From Bog-159 sp963709155 (GTDB taxonomy: Bacteria; Acidobacteriota; Terriglobia; Bryobacterales; Bryobacteraceae), in contig CAVPVD010000003.1 of NCBI GenBank assembly GCA_963709155.1, positions 186,001 through 250,000 on the forward strand: a DNA stretch of 64,000 nt, written 5' to 3'. The notes below the pieces were generated by a model. The model was not told the DNA's origin, did not search any database, and saw nothing but the letters and a program-made list of their open reading frames with translations. Numbering within the stretch: position 1 is the first letter of the stretch; every line of letters starts with the position of its first letter. The position numbers and the translations under genes were made by a program. Shown here in pieces: positions 55,231-63,949 of this stretch.

Positions 55231-57099
55231 ATGCCGATCGCCTCCACAACCCGCGCCGAAGAGTTTCGAGAGCAGCTTGGCCGCCGCGCCATGGTCGCCG
55301 ACGGGGCGATGGGAACCATGCTCTACTCGCGCGGCGTGTTCATCAACCGCTGCTTCGACGAGCTCAATCTCTCCGCCCCGGACATGGTGCGCCAGATCCA
55401 CCAGGAGTACGTGAAAGCCGGCGCCGAGATCCTGGAAACCAATACTTTCGGCGCCAATCGCATGCGCCTGGGAGCCTTCGGATTCGCCGAAAAGCTGCGC
55501 GCCATCAACCAGGCGGGAGTACGGCTGGCGCGCGAGGCGGCCCGCGAACACGCCTTCGTGGCGGGCGCCATCGGTCCGTTGGGAGCCCGTATCGAGCCCC
55601 TCGGGCCCACATCGTTCGCCGAAGCCCGCGCCATCTTTCGCGAACAGGTGGACGAACTGCTGGACGCCGGCGTGGATCTGCTGGTCCTCGAAACGTTCGG
55701 CAACCTCGACGAAATGCGCGAAGCCCTCTTCGCCGCGCGCGAAGCAGCCGGGCCCGAAATGATCATCGTCGCGCAAGTGACCATCGACGATAACGGCAAC
55801 CTTCCCGGCGGCACGGAACCTGAAGTCTACACCCGGAGCCTGGACGAATGGCCCACGGATGTCATCGGCGTGAATTGTTCCGTGGGTCCCAAGACCACCC
55901 TCGAAACCGTGGAGCGCATGATGGCGTTTACTTCGAAGCCGATCAGCGCCATGCCCAACGCGGGCGTGCCGATGCGGGTAGAGGGGCGCAACCTCTATCT
56001 GTGCTCGCCGGAATACATGGCGCAATACGCGCGGCGTCTGTTGTGGGCCGGCGTGCGCATCGTGGGCGGATGCTGCGGCACCACCCCCGAGCACATCAAG
56101 CTGATCCATTCCGAGGCGCGCTCGCTGCAGCCGGTTCAGAAAAAACTGGGCGTTACGGTGGAGGAGCCCAAGGCCAAGGCGCAGGCCATGCCGAAAGTAG
56201 CCGTGGCGGAGAAATCGCAGTTGGGCGCTAAGCTGGCGGCCGGGAAGTTCGTGGCCTTCGTGGAGATTTTGCCGCCGCGCGGCGTGGACGCATCCAGGGA
56301 ACTCGCCGGCGCCCGCCTGTGTGCCGCGCAGGGCATCGATTGCATCAACGTTCCGGACGGGCCCCGGGCCAGCGCGCGCATGAGCTCGCAAGTCACCTGC
56401 CAGCTTATCCAGCGCGACGCCGGCATCGAGGCGGTGAATCATTTCTGCTGCCGCGACCGCAACATTCTGAGCATCCAATCGGAGCTGCTGGGCGCGCATT
56501 GCGCCGGCGTGCGCAACCTGATTTGCATCACGGGCGATCCACCGCGCATGGGCAGTTATCCGGATGCCACCGCCGTGTTCGACGTGGACGCCATCGGCCT
56601 GGTGAACATCGCGAATAACCTGAATCACGGCCTGGATATCGGCGGCAATGGCATGGGATCGCAAACCGCGCTGCTCATCGGCGTGGGCGTCAACCCGGGC
56701 GCCTTGAATATGGATGAAGAGATCCGCCGCTTCGAGTGGAAGGTGCAGGCCGGCGCGGAATACGTAGTCACGCAGCCTGTATTCGATCTCGGTTTGCTCG
56801 AACAGTTCTTGAAGCGCATCGAACACGTGAAGATTCCGGTGATTTGCGGCATCTGGCCGCTGACCAGCTTTCGCAACGCCGAATTCATGGTGAACGAGCT
56901 GCGCGTGCCGGTGCCGGAGCCGTTCATGGAACGCATGCGGCAGGTGGATAACGCCGAGAAGTCGCGCGAGGAAGGCGTGGCCATCGCCCGCGAGATGGTG
57001 GAGCGCGTGCGGGGCATGGTGCAGGGCGTGCAATTGAGCGCTCCTTTCGGGCGCTACCAGATGGCTATCGATGTGGCGGAAGCGATTGGGCCGCGCTAG
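55231..57099 (+). CDS. Bifunctional homocysteine S-methyltransferase / methylenetetrahydrofolate reductase
   Basis: The protein has 622 residues. The first ~290 residues are a homocysteine-binding Zn methyltransferase (VADGAMGTMLYSRG; late Zn cysteines in 'VGGCCGTTPEH'). The second part is MetF: 'KFVAFVEILPPRGVDASRELAGARLCAAQGIDCINVPDGPRASARMS', 'CRDRNILSIQSELLGAHCAGVRNLICITGDPPRMGSYPDATAVFDVDAIGLV' and 'GAEYVVTQPVFDLGLLEQFL', for FAD and folate. It supplies and uses methyl groups for methionine. The two activities are fused, as in several bacterial lineages. TsaC follows 15 bases later. Confidence 0.9.
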   Translation: MPIASTTRAEEFREQLGRRAMVADGAMGTMLYSRGVFINRCFDELNLSAPDMVRQIHQEYVKAGAEILETNTFGANRMRLGAFGFAEKLRAINQAGVRLAREAAREHAFVAGAIGPLGARIEPLGPTSFAEARAIFREQVDELLDAGVDLLVLETFGNLDEMREALFAAREAAGPEMIIVAQVTIDDNGNLPGGTEPEVYTRSLDEWPTDVIGVNCSVGPKTTLETVERMMAFTSKPISAMPNAGVPMRVEGRNLYLCSPEYMAQYARRLLWAGVRIVGGCCGTTPEHIKLIHSEARSLQPVQKKLGVTVEEPKAKAQAMPKVAVAEKSQLGAKLAAGKFVAFVEILPPRGVDASRELAGARLCAAQGIDCINVPDGPRASARMSSQVTCQLIQRDAGIEAVNHFCCRDRNILSIQSELLGAHCAGVRNLICITGDPPRMGSYPDATAVFDVDAIGLVNIANNLNHGLDIGGNGMGSQTALLIGVGVNPGALNMDEEIRRFEWKVQAGAEYVVTQPVFDLGLLEQFLKRIEHVKIPVICGIWPLTSFRNAEFMVNELRVPVPEPFMERMRQVDNAEKSREEGVAIAREMVERVRGMVQGVQLSAPFGRYQMAIDVAEAIGPR

Positions 57100-57113
57100 G
57101 GGTCGCGGGGCTT

Positions 57114-57752
57114 ATGGCAACTGATCTTGTGGAAGTGGACGCGGAACAGCCGCAGCCGGAAGCGATCGAGCGCGCCGCCGCCGCGATTCGCCGTGGAAGG
57201 GTGGTGGCCATCCCCACCGATGCGCTTTACTCGCTGGTGGCCGATCCCTTTAACTTGCGCGCGGTGTCCAGTGTGTTCCGCGCCAAAGGACGAGAAATCC
57301 ACCGTTCGCTGCCGCTGCTGGTGGCGGATGCGATTGCCGCCGAGGATCTCGCCTCCGAGCTGAATAACCGTTTTTCAATCCTCGCGCGCCGTTTCTGGCC
57401 GGGTCCCTTGACCATTATCGTGCCGGCCTCCGCGCGCGTGCCGCTTAAGGTGACCGGCAATACCGGACGCCTGGCGCTGCGCCAGCCGCGCTCCAAGATC
57501 GCCACCGCCCTGATCGCGGCGCTGAATCAGCCCTTAATCTCGACCAGCGCCAATATCTCCGGCTCGCCCACCTGCCGTAGCGGCATTGAAGTATTCGGCA
57601 CTATGGACGGCCGCGTGGATCTCGTTCTCGACGGGGGCACTTGCACCGGCGCGGGCGCCACCACCGTGGATATCACCGAGCCTTACTGGAAGATCATACG
57701 CGAAGGCGCCATCGAGGAAAAGGAAATCGCCGCGGCGCTGCAGGCCACCTGA
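57114..57752 (+). CDS. tsaC: L-threonylcarbamoyladenylate synthase (TsaC/Sua5 type)
   Basis: The protein has 212 residues of the YrdC fold: 'AAAAIRRGRVVAIPTDALYSLVADPFNLRAVSSVFRAKGREIHRSLPLLVADAIAAEDLA', 'RFWPGPLTIIVPAS', 'GRLALRQPRS' and 'QPLISTSANISG' with 'VDLVLDGGTCTGAGATTVDI'. It makes threonylcarbamoyl-AMP for the t6A base in tRNAs that read ANN codons. It has no C-terminal Sua5 domain, so it is the short TsaC form. It is likely co-transcribed with the fused methyltransferase gene. Confidence 0.88.
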   Translation: MATDLVEVDAEQPQPEAIERAAAAIRRGRVVAIPTDALYSLVADPFNLRAVSSVFRAKGREIHRSLPLLVADAIAAEDLASELNNRFSILARRFWPGPLTIIVPASARVPLKVTGNTGRLALRQPRSKIATALIAALNQPLISTSANISGSPTCRSGIEVFGTMDGRVDLVLDGGTCTGAGATTVDITEPYWKIIREGAIEEKEIAAALQAT

Positions 57753-58145
57753 CCCGCTTAGTACAGAAAACCGACATAAGTCGCCCGAATGGTCCGTTCC
57801 ATACCTAATGCAAGTGCATTAATACTAAGACTGGTCGTTCCGGGAAGATTCTCCTTTTGGAGCAACCCAACCTCGGCGGTTGATCGCACGTGCGCTTGCA
57901 AGCGCCGCCCAAAATGGCGATACTGGTTGATGCGGGGCCTACACCAGCGATTGCGTCGAAAGGCGACTGTTTCCACGGGATTCGGCTCTGTGGCGTCATT
58001 AAGCACCGGATGAAATACTTTCATTTTTTCATTCGACTGGAGCCAGTCTAATGGTGTCTCAAATGATAGTTTTTAGCAAGACCGAATCCGTCAAGAGGAT
58101 TAACGAATCCGATCACTGGCCAAACGAGGGAAAAAGGTCTGACTT
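57753..58145. other. Intergenic region without a recognised gene
   Basis: The 393 bases are less GC-rich than the surroundings. Short frames exist on both strands (for example minus 57758-58024, rich in Arg and Asn) but none has a ribosome site or a recognised family. The region may be a decayed gene that came with the islet starting at 58146. Confidence 0.4.
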
Positions 58146-58400
58146 ATGTCTACAATAGCCATACCCATCACCGCATGGCGCATTGATTACCATAGGACAA
58201 TGGCAGCGGTATTGGCCGCTAGCGATGCGCTCAATCGCGGGGTGTCAATTCTGGTGCTGGCCAAGGATTTTTGGCGCGCGGCCAATGATCTGGAGATGTT
58301 TGTCGCGGTTATGGATTCAGTAACCGAGGCCCCACGCGACGAAATCGAACCTGTTATGGCGGGGCTTGAAGGACTACATTGCAGAATCAAGGGCTGGTGA
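58146..58400 (+). CDS. Hypothetical protein, first gene of a small toxin-antitoxin-like islet
   Basis: The protein has 84 residues: 'MSTIAIPITAWRIDYHRTMAAVLAASDALNRGVSILVLAKDFW' then 'LEMFVAVMDSVTEAPRDEIEPVMAGLEGLH'. It is predicted helical and acidic at the end, with no family I recognise. Its stop overlaps the GTG start of the next gene (GTGA), so the two are coupled. The islet is less GC-rich than its surroundings and may have been acquired. Confidence 0.5.
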   Translation: MSTIAIPITAWRIDYHRTMAAVLAASDALNRGVSILVLAKDFWRAANDLEMFVAVMDSVTEAPRDEIEPVMAGLEGLHCRIKGW

Positions 58401-58597
58401 GAGATGCGCATATTAAGGGGCTGACAAAGCGTCTTCTGACCGGTGTGTCAATACTACGTTTAGACCAGCAAAACGAAGAGTTCAAGGATAGCATTGAACG
58501 CTTTAGATTAAGCCTGGACCCGACCGTTTCAGAAGCTATCGGCAAAGCATTAGAGGAGTACGGGCATGGCGAAACCGTTGGTGTAGACTCTTTATAA
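58397..58597 (+). CDS. Hypothetical protein, possible antitoxin for the RelE-type toxin
   Basis: The protein has 66 residues from GTG 58397 (VRDAHIKGLTKRLLTGVSILRLDQQNEEF) and is helical with charged ends (DPTVSEAIGKALEEYGHGE). It lies directly before the RelE-like gene, the usual place of an antitoxin, but does not match a known antitoxin family. A TTG start at 58379 would add 6 residues and overlap the previous gene more. Confidence 0.45.
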   Translation: MRDAHIKGLTKRLLTGVSILRLDQQNEEFKDSIERFRLSLDPTVSEAIGKALEEYGHGETVGVDSL

Positions 58598-58610
58598 TTC
58601 GGCTAATCAT

Positions 58611-58826
58611 GTGAACCCGCCCCCGCCTTCAGGTTATCGAGCACAGATCGCCACACAAGCAGCAAAGTACATCGCCAAGCAAGATAAGCCCACGAGGGAA
58701 AGATTTAAGAAACAATTCAAGATTTTAGAGAAAGATCCGTTATCTAACTCCAAGCCAATCGTGAATCATTCGCCCGCCCGCTCTTTTAGGGTCGGCGATT
58801 TCCGGGTAATCTTCACTATAATATAA
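58611..58826 (+). CDS. RelE/ParE-type toxin
   Basis: The protein has 71 residues from GTG 58611. The pattern 'YRAQIATQAAKYIAKQDKPTRERFKKQFKILEKDPLSNSKP', then a short strand and 'SFRVGDFRVIFTI', is a RelE/ParE fold: helix pair, then beta-hairpin with the 'R.GDFRVIF' signature. Basic residues near the end fit an mRNA-cleaving RelE or gyrase-binding ParE. It is the third gene of a compact islet, and the two upstream genes are candidates for the antitoxin. Confidence 0.75.
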   Translation: MNPPPPSGYRAQIATQAAKYIAKQDKPTRERFKKQFKILEKDPLSNSKPIVNHSPARSFRVGDFRVIFTII

Positions 58827-58848
58827 AAGAGGTTCGTCAGAAGAATTC

Positions 58849-58873
58849 GTGGGTCGATTCCGGCTCCGGCAAC
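58849..58873 (+). other. tRNA 3'-end-like remnant
   Basis: GTGGGTCGATTCCGGCTCCG, followed by GCAAC, resembles a tRNA T-loop and acceptor end (GGTTCGATTCC), but the T-stem does not pair properly and no 5' half is present. It is probably a degenerate tRNA or tmRNA tail, possibly an attachment site used by the islet just upstream. Confidence 0.25.
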
Positions 58874-59088
58874 TTGCCAAGTGAGTGATAGAGCGCAAGT
58901 TCGAGGCGTGGGAGTTACGCGCCGCTCGTGAAGGTCGCGCCGAACACGATGTTTCTTCTTGGGCGGAGCGCGAAGTGGCGACGACCGAGCCGCCCCACTG
59001 CGTTCGCTACTGCATCAGGTGCGCAATGCTATGCGAATCATTGAAGACCGTTCTACATGCCAGCTTATCCTCCCGGATGGTCCATACC

Positions 59089-59835
59089 TTAGAGTTGAGA
59101 CCATCCTCCGTCTACCGGCAATTCGGCGCCGGTAGTGAAGGTCGCATCGAACGCGAGGAACAGGACGGCCTTGGCGATTTCCTCCGACTTCCCCCAGCGC
59201 TTCATGGGAACCATGCCGCCCATCTGCTGCCTAATCTGGGCGGCCGCGTCTTTATCGGGAAACACTTTGCCGAGGATCGGTGTATCGATGGGGCCGGGCG
59301 TCACCGCGTTGACGCGAATCTCGCGAGGAATCAGCTCGGCGGCGAGCGTCCGGGCGAATGATCGCAACGCAGCCTTGGCCGCTCCGTATGCAGCCTGGCC
59401 GGGCATTCCCTTGACGTTGGCGATCGAGGTCGTGAGGACGACAGAGCCACCCCGGTTTATTAGCGGCGCGAGCTTCTGCACCGCGAAAATCGGCCCTTTG
59501 GCGTTCAGGTTGAACATCTCGTCGTAGACAGCCTCGGTGAGGCTTTCGAGAGGCGCCCGGATGCTGAACCCGGCGTTGACGAAAAGCAGGTCGAAGGTAT
59601 CGAACTCCGCCTTCACCTTCGAGGCGAGGGCGTCGATGTCCGTCAATGACCGCGCGTCGCTCGAAACCACGACGGCTCCCTTTCCAAGCTCTTTCTCTGC
59701 CGATTCCAGGCCGGCCTTCGAGCGACCCGTCACGACAACGCGCGCACCCCCATCGAGGAGCATCTTCGCCGTCGCAAGCCCCATGCCGCTCGTGCCGCCG
59801 ATAATCACCACCTTTTTATCTTGGTACCGTTCCAT
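59089..59835 (-). CDS. SDR-family oxidoreductase
   Basis: The protein has 248 residues from ATG 59835, which follows GAGGAGAATACAT. It has the NAD(P) motif 'VVIIGGTSGMG', 'LLFVNAGF', the catalytic Ser region 'VVLTTSIAN' and YxxxK in 'AAYGAAKAAL', and ends in 'GAELPVDGGWSQL'. The substrate is unknown. The second SDR gene at 60944 runs in the same direction and the TetR gene diverges from it, so this one may or may not share the regulator. Confidence 0.8.
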   Translation of the reverse strand: MERYQDKKVVIIGGTSGMGLATAKMLLDGGARVVVTGRSKAGLESAEKELGKGAVVVSSDARSLTDIDALASKVKAEFDTFDLLFVNAGFSIRAPLESLTEAVYDEMFNLNAKGPIFAVQKLAPLINRGGSVVLTTSIANVKGMPGQAAYGAAKAALRSFARTLAAELIPREIRVNAVTPGPIDTPILGKVFPDKDAAAQIRQQMGGMVPMKRWGKSEEIAKAVLFLAFDATFTTGAELPVDGGWSQL

Positions 59836-59969
59836 ATGTATTCTCCTCGCGAGGTTAGGTTGCTTTGCTGATAACTGTTTGGTACGACAATAGACCCTTG
59901 GATGATCATTTAGCTCCGCAATCAACTGCTGATTCCGGTTACCGGGATTCAGCCGCGACCGGCGCTACT

Positions 59970-60944
59970 TCAGGACACCGCGCTCACGGGTGCTGGGTAA
60001 GACAAGTCGACCCCAGAGACCTTGACGACAGCCTGCCACGCGGCCTCTTGGCTGGCGCGATCGTGGAGGTGCGGCTGGCGCTGCACCTCAATTGGGCCTG
60101 AGAACTTCCCTTGTGCCGAGGCGAAGAATTGCCCTGAGACGTCGGTTCCGAACTCCGACGCCTGTATGTAGCGACGGGCCGCGGTCTCCGGCGTCTGATT
60201 CATGCCGGGAATGAGGTTCACGATTGGAATCATCAGATACCTCAACGCGGGGCCCGCGCTTCGCACCACCTTGGTGGCGGTCGCGCCACCGGGCGAAACA
60301 GCGTACACGGCCATGCCGGAGGGTAGCCGGCGCGCCAGCGCCGCGACCCACCAAGCGATAATGAGCTTCGCGTCGGCATACGCATTGTTGGGCACGTACT
60401 TCACGTTCGGCCCGTTGCGAATCAGGGCTTCCACAGCGGCGGTTCGGTCACCCTGGTGGTATTTGGCCGCGAAGGCGGGCAGATCGGTGTATTTGAACAT
60501 GGGTACGCCCCCACGGGCAGGTTCTGCACCTGCGATAACGATCCGCGCGTTGGGGCTCAGCAGGTTGGCGCGGAGCAAACCGACAGCCAGTTGATGATGG
60601 CCGATGAGCGGCGCCTGAGAAGCTTCGATGCCCTCCGCAGTGAGCGCGCGCTTTTTGAAGGGGACCAACCCTGCATTGAGCAGCAGGAAATCGATCGGCT
60701 GACCCCGCTTGACCAGCTCGCCGAGGGCGGACTGAACGCTGGACGGCGAGTCCAGATCGAGCTCCAGCGGCGTGAAGATTTTTTTCTTGGTCTCAGCCGC
60801 GAGTTGAGCAGCCGTTTGCTGGACCGCGCCCAGCCTGCGTCCGGTGACGATGACCTGTTTATAGCCCTTGTCGGCGAGCAAGCCGGCTGCCGCATAACCG
60901 AGCCCGGATGTGGTGCCGGTGACGAGCGCGAACGAATTTTTCAT
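59970..60944 (-). CDS. SDR-family oxidoreductase under TetR control
   Basis: The protein has 324 residues from ATG 60944, with GGAGACGCC in front. It has 'SFALVTGTTSGLGYAAAGLLA', 'DFLLLNAGLVPF' and the YxxxK pair in 'NNAYADAKLIIAWW'. It is longer than most classical SDRs, closer to the protochlorophyllide-reductase-like group. The TetR gene is divergent, with an operator between them, so this enzyme is probably induced by a ligand of that regulator. Confidence 0.78.
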   Translation of the reverse strand: MKNSFALVTGTTSGLGYAAAGLLADKGYKQVIVTGRRLGAVQQTAAQLAAETKKKIFTPLELDLDSPSSVQSALGELVKRGQPIDFLLLNAGLVPFKKRALTAEGIEASQAPLIGHHQLAVGLLRANLLSPNARIVIAGAEPARGGVPMFKYTDLPAFAAKYHQGDRTAAVEALIRNGPNVKYVPNNAYADAKLIIAWWVAALARRLPSGMAVYAVSPGGATATKVVRSAGPALRYLMIPIVNLIPGMNQTPETAARRYIQASEFGTDVSGQFFASAQGKFSGPIEVQRQPHLHDRASQEAAWQAVVKVSGVDLSYPAPVSAVS

Positions 60945-61002
60945 GGCGTCTCCATGGTGAAGCTCGAAAGAGCCCCCGTGGCAGGGGCCGTCTTGTAATT
61001 TT

Positions 61003-61068
61003 GAACTGTTCAGTTCTATATTGATTGATAAGATGGAAATTGTCAAGGAGTTTTGAACTGAATGGTTC
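61003..61068. promoter_or_regulatory. TetR operator pair between the SDR and TetR genes
   Basis: GAACTG-TT-CAGTTC (61003-61016) is a perfect inverted repeat preceded by TTTT. A second copy with the same TTTT lead, GAACTG-AA-TGGTTC (61055-61068), is imperfect and covers the ATG of the TetR gene. The 38 bases between them hold AT-rich promoter-like sequence. This arrangement would allow repression of both genes. Confidence 0.7.
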
Positions 61069-61682
61069 GGAATACCCATAAGCCGCGTGGACGGCCGCGT
61101 AGCTTCGACGAGACGGGGGCGTTGGAAAAGGCGACTCAGGTGTTCTGGTCGAAAGGCTATGACGGCGTGACGATTGACGATCTGGTCGCCGGGATGGGTG
61201 TGGGACGGCCGAGCCTGTATGCCGTCTTTGGGGACAAGCGGGCGATATTCTTGCGCGTCCTTAAGGCGTATGCAGAACGCAAGGGCGCATCGGCCGCGAA
61301 GGCACTCCTTTCGCCCCAGAGTCTTCGCGACTCGATTGCGGGCTTTCTGAGATACGCGGTCGAAAGTGCGACCGAGAAAGGGTCCGCCCGGGGCTGCCTT
61401 CTGATTTGCGTCGCGCCGCTTGTGGACGATGCTGAGGTTCGGCGGTTCCTGCAGCACGCGGCCGCGGGCGGCGCGGCGCTGGTGGAAGGTCGTTTCCGGG
61501 ACGCGATCAGCGCGGGCGAAATTCCGTCCGACTTTCCTGTGGCCGAACGCGCGATCCAAGTCACGGATTTGGGTCGTGGCCTTACGATGCGCGCGCTGAT
61601 AGGCACGCCGCGCAAGGCGCTCCTCAAAGACGCTGAGGAAGCGGCCGACTTGGTGCTCCAGCCGCGGCAAACCCGCGCCTGA
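61062..61682 (+). CDS. TetR/AcrR-family transcriptional regulator
   Basis: The protein has 206 residues. An N-terminal helix-turn-helix is seen in 'RSFDETGALEKATQVFWSKGYDGVTIDDLVAGMGVGRPSLYAVFGDKRAIFLRVLKAYAE'. The C-terminal ligand-binding half has 'GCLLICVA' and the TetR_C-like 'FLQHAAAGGAALVEGRFRDAISAGEIP'. It probably represses itself and the divergent SDR gene until a small molecule binds. Confidence 0.87.
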   Translation: MVRNTHKPRGRPRSFDETGALEKATQVFWSKGYDGVTIDDLVAGMGVGRPSLYAVFGDKRAIFLRVLKAYAERKGASAAKALLSPQSLRDSIAGFLRYAVESATEKGSARGCLLICVAPLVDDAEVRRFLQHAAAGGAALVEGRFRDAISAGEIPSDFPVAERAIQVTDLGRGLTMRALIGTPRKALLKDAEEAADLVLQPRQTRA

Positions 61683-61958
61683 CAGCGCAGTGTTTACCGG
61701 GAAAGGCCAAACCGGTTCGAAAGGCAACTGACTACGAGAAGAGCCGACGCCCAGCCATCGGCAGCGGGTTCGCCGACTACGCGAGCCGAGCTTCCCGGCG
61801 CCATTCGACCGGATCAGTGACCCACAGATTCCTCCGACGAGGCATAAAAGAGGAGGATCGTGTACTGATTATTGCGAAGGTCCTCCCCCGTGGCGAGGTT
61901 TACGACCGCGTGTAAGACTACGTGTCGCTTACCCCTGCCCCATCGGTTAGCCTTGCGC

Positions 61959-62939
61959 TCAGTTATACGGGTGAATCAATTCCACGATGACGCCCCCGAT
62001 CGAGTCCGTTCCCATGTAGGCGTACCGCCCCGATCCTTTCTTTCCAACGTCGCCCCACGCGCCCGATTGCACTACGTCATAGCCCAGGCCTTTGTACCTG
62101 GCAATGGCGCCGCCGAGATCCTCCACGGGCAGGCCCAGGTGGTGAATGCCTTCGCCATGCGTCTTCAGGAAATCGGCATAGCAATTCGCCGGCTCCTGCG
62201 GCGGAATGATCCACTCGTAAGTCGGCTGCGTGTAACGGTGCCAGCCCACATCGAACGGCAACAGCAGGGGCTTGCCATGGTAGCGGGAGTCTTCGCGCGG
62301 GCTGGCGTGTGCCACGGTCATCGCCGGAAAGCCTATCTGTTCCCAATAATCGGACACCGGCTTGGCCTCGCGAATGACGAACGCGATATGGGAGATCATG
62401 GCGGGCGCTGCGTCCGGCGCCGTCATACCCGGCCAGTCGACCAAGCCGAGTACGTATTTGCCCCTGGGCTCGGTATCGAAAAACGTGAACACCGCCGGAC
62501 CGCGATCGGTGGCAACCGACATGCGCTGCAGGACATTCACGCCCGCCGCGCCCAGGCGCGCGGCTTCGCTCGCCACCGCATCCTCACTCGACACCTCGTA
62601 AACGATCGAGAATATGCCGTCTCCGTGTGTTGCGAGAAAGGCGTTGAAGGCTGTGCTGCCGCCTTCCGGCTCCAGCATATCCACCGTCAGGTTTCCTAAG
62701 TGTGCCCAGGCCATGTGTAAATGGCCGCCGATAGGCCGGCCGCGATACTCGCCCTTGAATGGGATCTTCCCTAAGTCATGTACATCCGAAAGGCCGAGGC
62801 TTGACCAGCCGTGCAATGGGCCGTCGATGCTTCGCACCAGCCATACGACGTGGCCGATGCGTTTGTAGATATCCGGCGGCGCGCCTTGTGCCAGCACGCC
62901 AACCGAAATCAAAAGAGCAGCGAGACGAGTTGTGCGCAT
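61959..62939 (-). CDS. Exported VOC (glyoxalase/dioxygenase-fold) protein with two domains
   Basis: The protein has 326 residues from ATG 62939, with a signal peptide (TRLAALLISVGVLAQG). Two glyoxalase-type halves are visible: 'IGHVVWLVRSIDGPLHGWSSLGLS' onwards, and 'ISHIAFVIREAKPVSDYWEQIGFPAM' followed by 'GEGIHHLGLPVEDLGGAIARYKGLG'. The possible metal ligands (His in HVVWLV, His in HIAFVI, His-His in HHLG, Glu in VELIHPY) fit the VOC fold. Its substrate is unknown; a periplasmic location is unusual for glyoxalase I. Confidence 0.72.
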   Translation of the reverse strand: MRTTRLAALLISVGVLAQGAPPDIYKRIGHVVWLVRSIDGPLHGWSSLGLSDVHDLGKIPFKGEYRGRPIGGHLHMAWAHLGNLTVDMLEPEGGSTAFNAFLATHGDGIFSIVYEVSSEDAVASEAARLGAAGVNVLQRMSVATDRGPAVFTFFDTEPRGKYVLGLVDWPGMTAPDAAPAMISHIAFVIREAKPVSDYWEQIGFPAMTVAHASPREDSRYHGKPLLLPFDVGWHRYTQPTYEWIIPPQEPANCYADFLKTHGEGIHHLGLPVEDLGGAIARYKGLGYDVVQSGAWGDVGKKGSGRYAYMGTDSIGGVIVELIHPYN

Positions 62940-63006
62940 GAATGAACTGCGATTGTAGCGCCGTTCCTGGAGTGTGGACCTATTTCTCATGATGACTGCC
63001 CGCAGC

Positions 63007-63052
63007 CCCGTGGCGCACGCTTCAGCGTGCTGGCGGGACTTTTAAGTCCCGC
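63007..63052. repeat. Palindromic repeat beside the 'HGL' gene
   Basis: The units CGTGGCGCACGCTTCAGCGTGC and GGCGGGACTTTTAAGTCCCGC stand side by side as at 38593-38636. The first unit is the uninterrupted target sequence of the MITE-like elements. Confidence 0.8.
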
Positions 63053-63195
63053 TCTTGCCCGGCAGCGGTGACAGCCCAGCCAAACATTTCTTCCCCCGTC
63101 CTTTCAGCCAGTTACGTAAATCATATCCCGTTATCCCAAATCCCCCAAGCTACCCTGTAGTCGAAAGGAAGGGCCATACCCGCGCCCGAAAATCA

Positions 63196-63933
63196 ATGAA
63201 AAGCTATCACGATCGGAAACTTTCCCAACAGCAGTCGGATTCCAACCGCCAAAACGCCCAGAAGTTGACCGGCCCCCGCACCCCTGAAGGCAAAGCCGCC
63301 TCCAGCCGCAACGGCATCACCCACGGCCTCTCCGGCAACAAACACTTCATCCTCGAAGGTGAGGATCCCGAAGCCTTCCTCCGCCTGCTCCAGGACCTCC
63401 ACGATCACCTCCGCCCCGTCGGCGACAGCGAAGAACTGGTCGTCCAACGCATCGCCGCCGCCCAATGGCGTCTCGACCGCGCCTTTGCCCTCGAAACCGG
63501 CATCTACCGCGAAGAATCCGTAATTCTGACCCGCATGGACCTAAAAAGACAGACGGATCACGAATTCTACATGAACCGCGACGGCAAACACACCCCGCCC
63601 GATCCCCACGAACCGGACGACCTCCTCGCCCGCGCCTTCATGGAAGGTGGCAAAGGCCCCGACAACTTCACCCGCCTCGCCCGCTACGAAACCGCCATCG
63701 AACGCTCCATCGAGCGCGGCATGAAGCACCTCAAAGCCCTCCAGGCCGCCCGCATCGCGCAACGTCCCGCCGTCCCTGAAGCCCCGCACGCCCCCGAACC
63801 CCCCGTCCCCGAACCGCCAAACCCGCCGCTAACTACCACGGATTCAACGAATTACAAAGCGAACCCAGATCCCGCCGCATTTCCCCAATCTTCCCCCAAT
63901 CCGCCCTGCCCCGTCATCAACAATGATGAATAA
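63196..63933 (+). CDS. Hypothetical 'TGPRTPEGK...HGL' family protein
   Basis: The protein has 245 residues from ATG 63196 (MKSYHDRKLSQQQSDSNRQN). It carries the motif 'AQKLTGPRTPEGKAASSRNGITHGLSG', then a helical part (VVQRIAAAQWRLDRAFALETGIYREE, NFTRLARYETAIERSIERGMKHLKALQAA), and a Pro-rich tail. Proteins with this motif occur in many copies in Acidobacteria and Planctomycetes. Their function is unknown. The basic, Asn-rich start could bind nucleic acid. Here the gene is bracketed by palindromic repeats on both sides. Earlier in-frame starts (from 63055) overlap the repeat and are unlikely. Confidence 0.6.
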   Translation: MKSYHDRKLSQQQSDSNRQNAQKLTGPRTPEGKAASSRNGITHGLSGNKHFILEGEDPEAFLRLLQDLHDHLRPVGDSEELVVQRIAAAQWRLDRAFALETGIYREESVILTRMDLKRQTDHEFYMNRDGKHTPPDPHEPDDLLARAFMEGGKGPDNFTRLARYETAIERSIERGMKHLKALQAARIAQRPAVPEAPHAPEPPVPEPPNPPLTTTDSTNYKANPDPAAFPQSSPNPPCPVINNDE

Positions 63934-63949
63934 CGGTCCGGCTTTTCAG

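Noticed and set aside
54859..57033. 724-codon minus-strand frame opposite the MetH-N/MetF gene
   Set aside because: It mirrors the codon structure of the real gene, is rich in His and Arg, and shows no family motif.
57758..58024. Minus-strand 88-residue frame as a real gene
   Set aside because: No ribosome site, unusual Arg/Asn/Pro content and no recognised family; kept only as part of the intergenic note.
60945..61727. Extension of the SDR gene to a 585-residue protein
   Set aside because: The extra N-terminal part is antisense to the TetR gene and crosses the operator; ATG 60944 has its own ribosome site.
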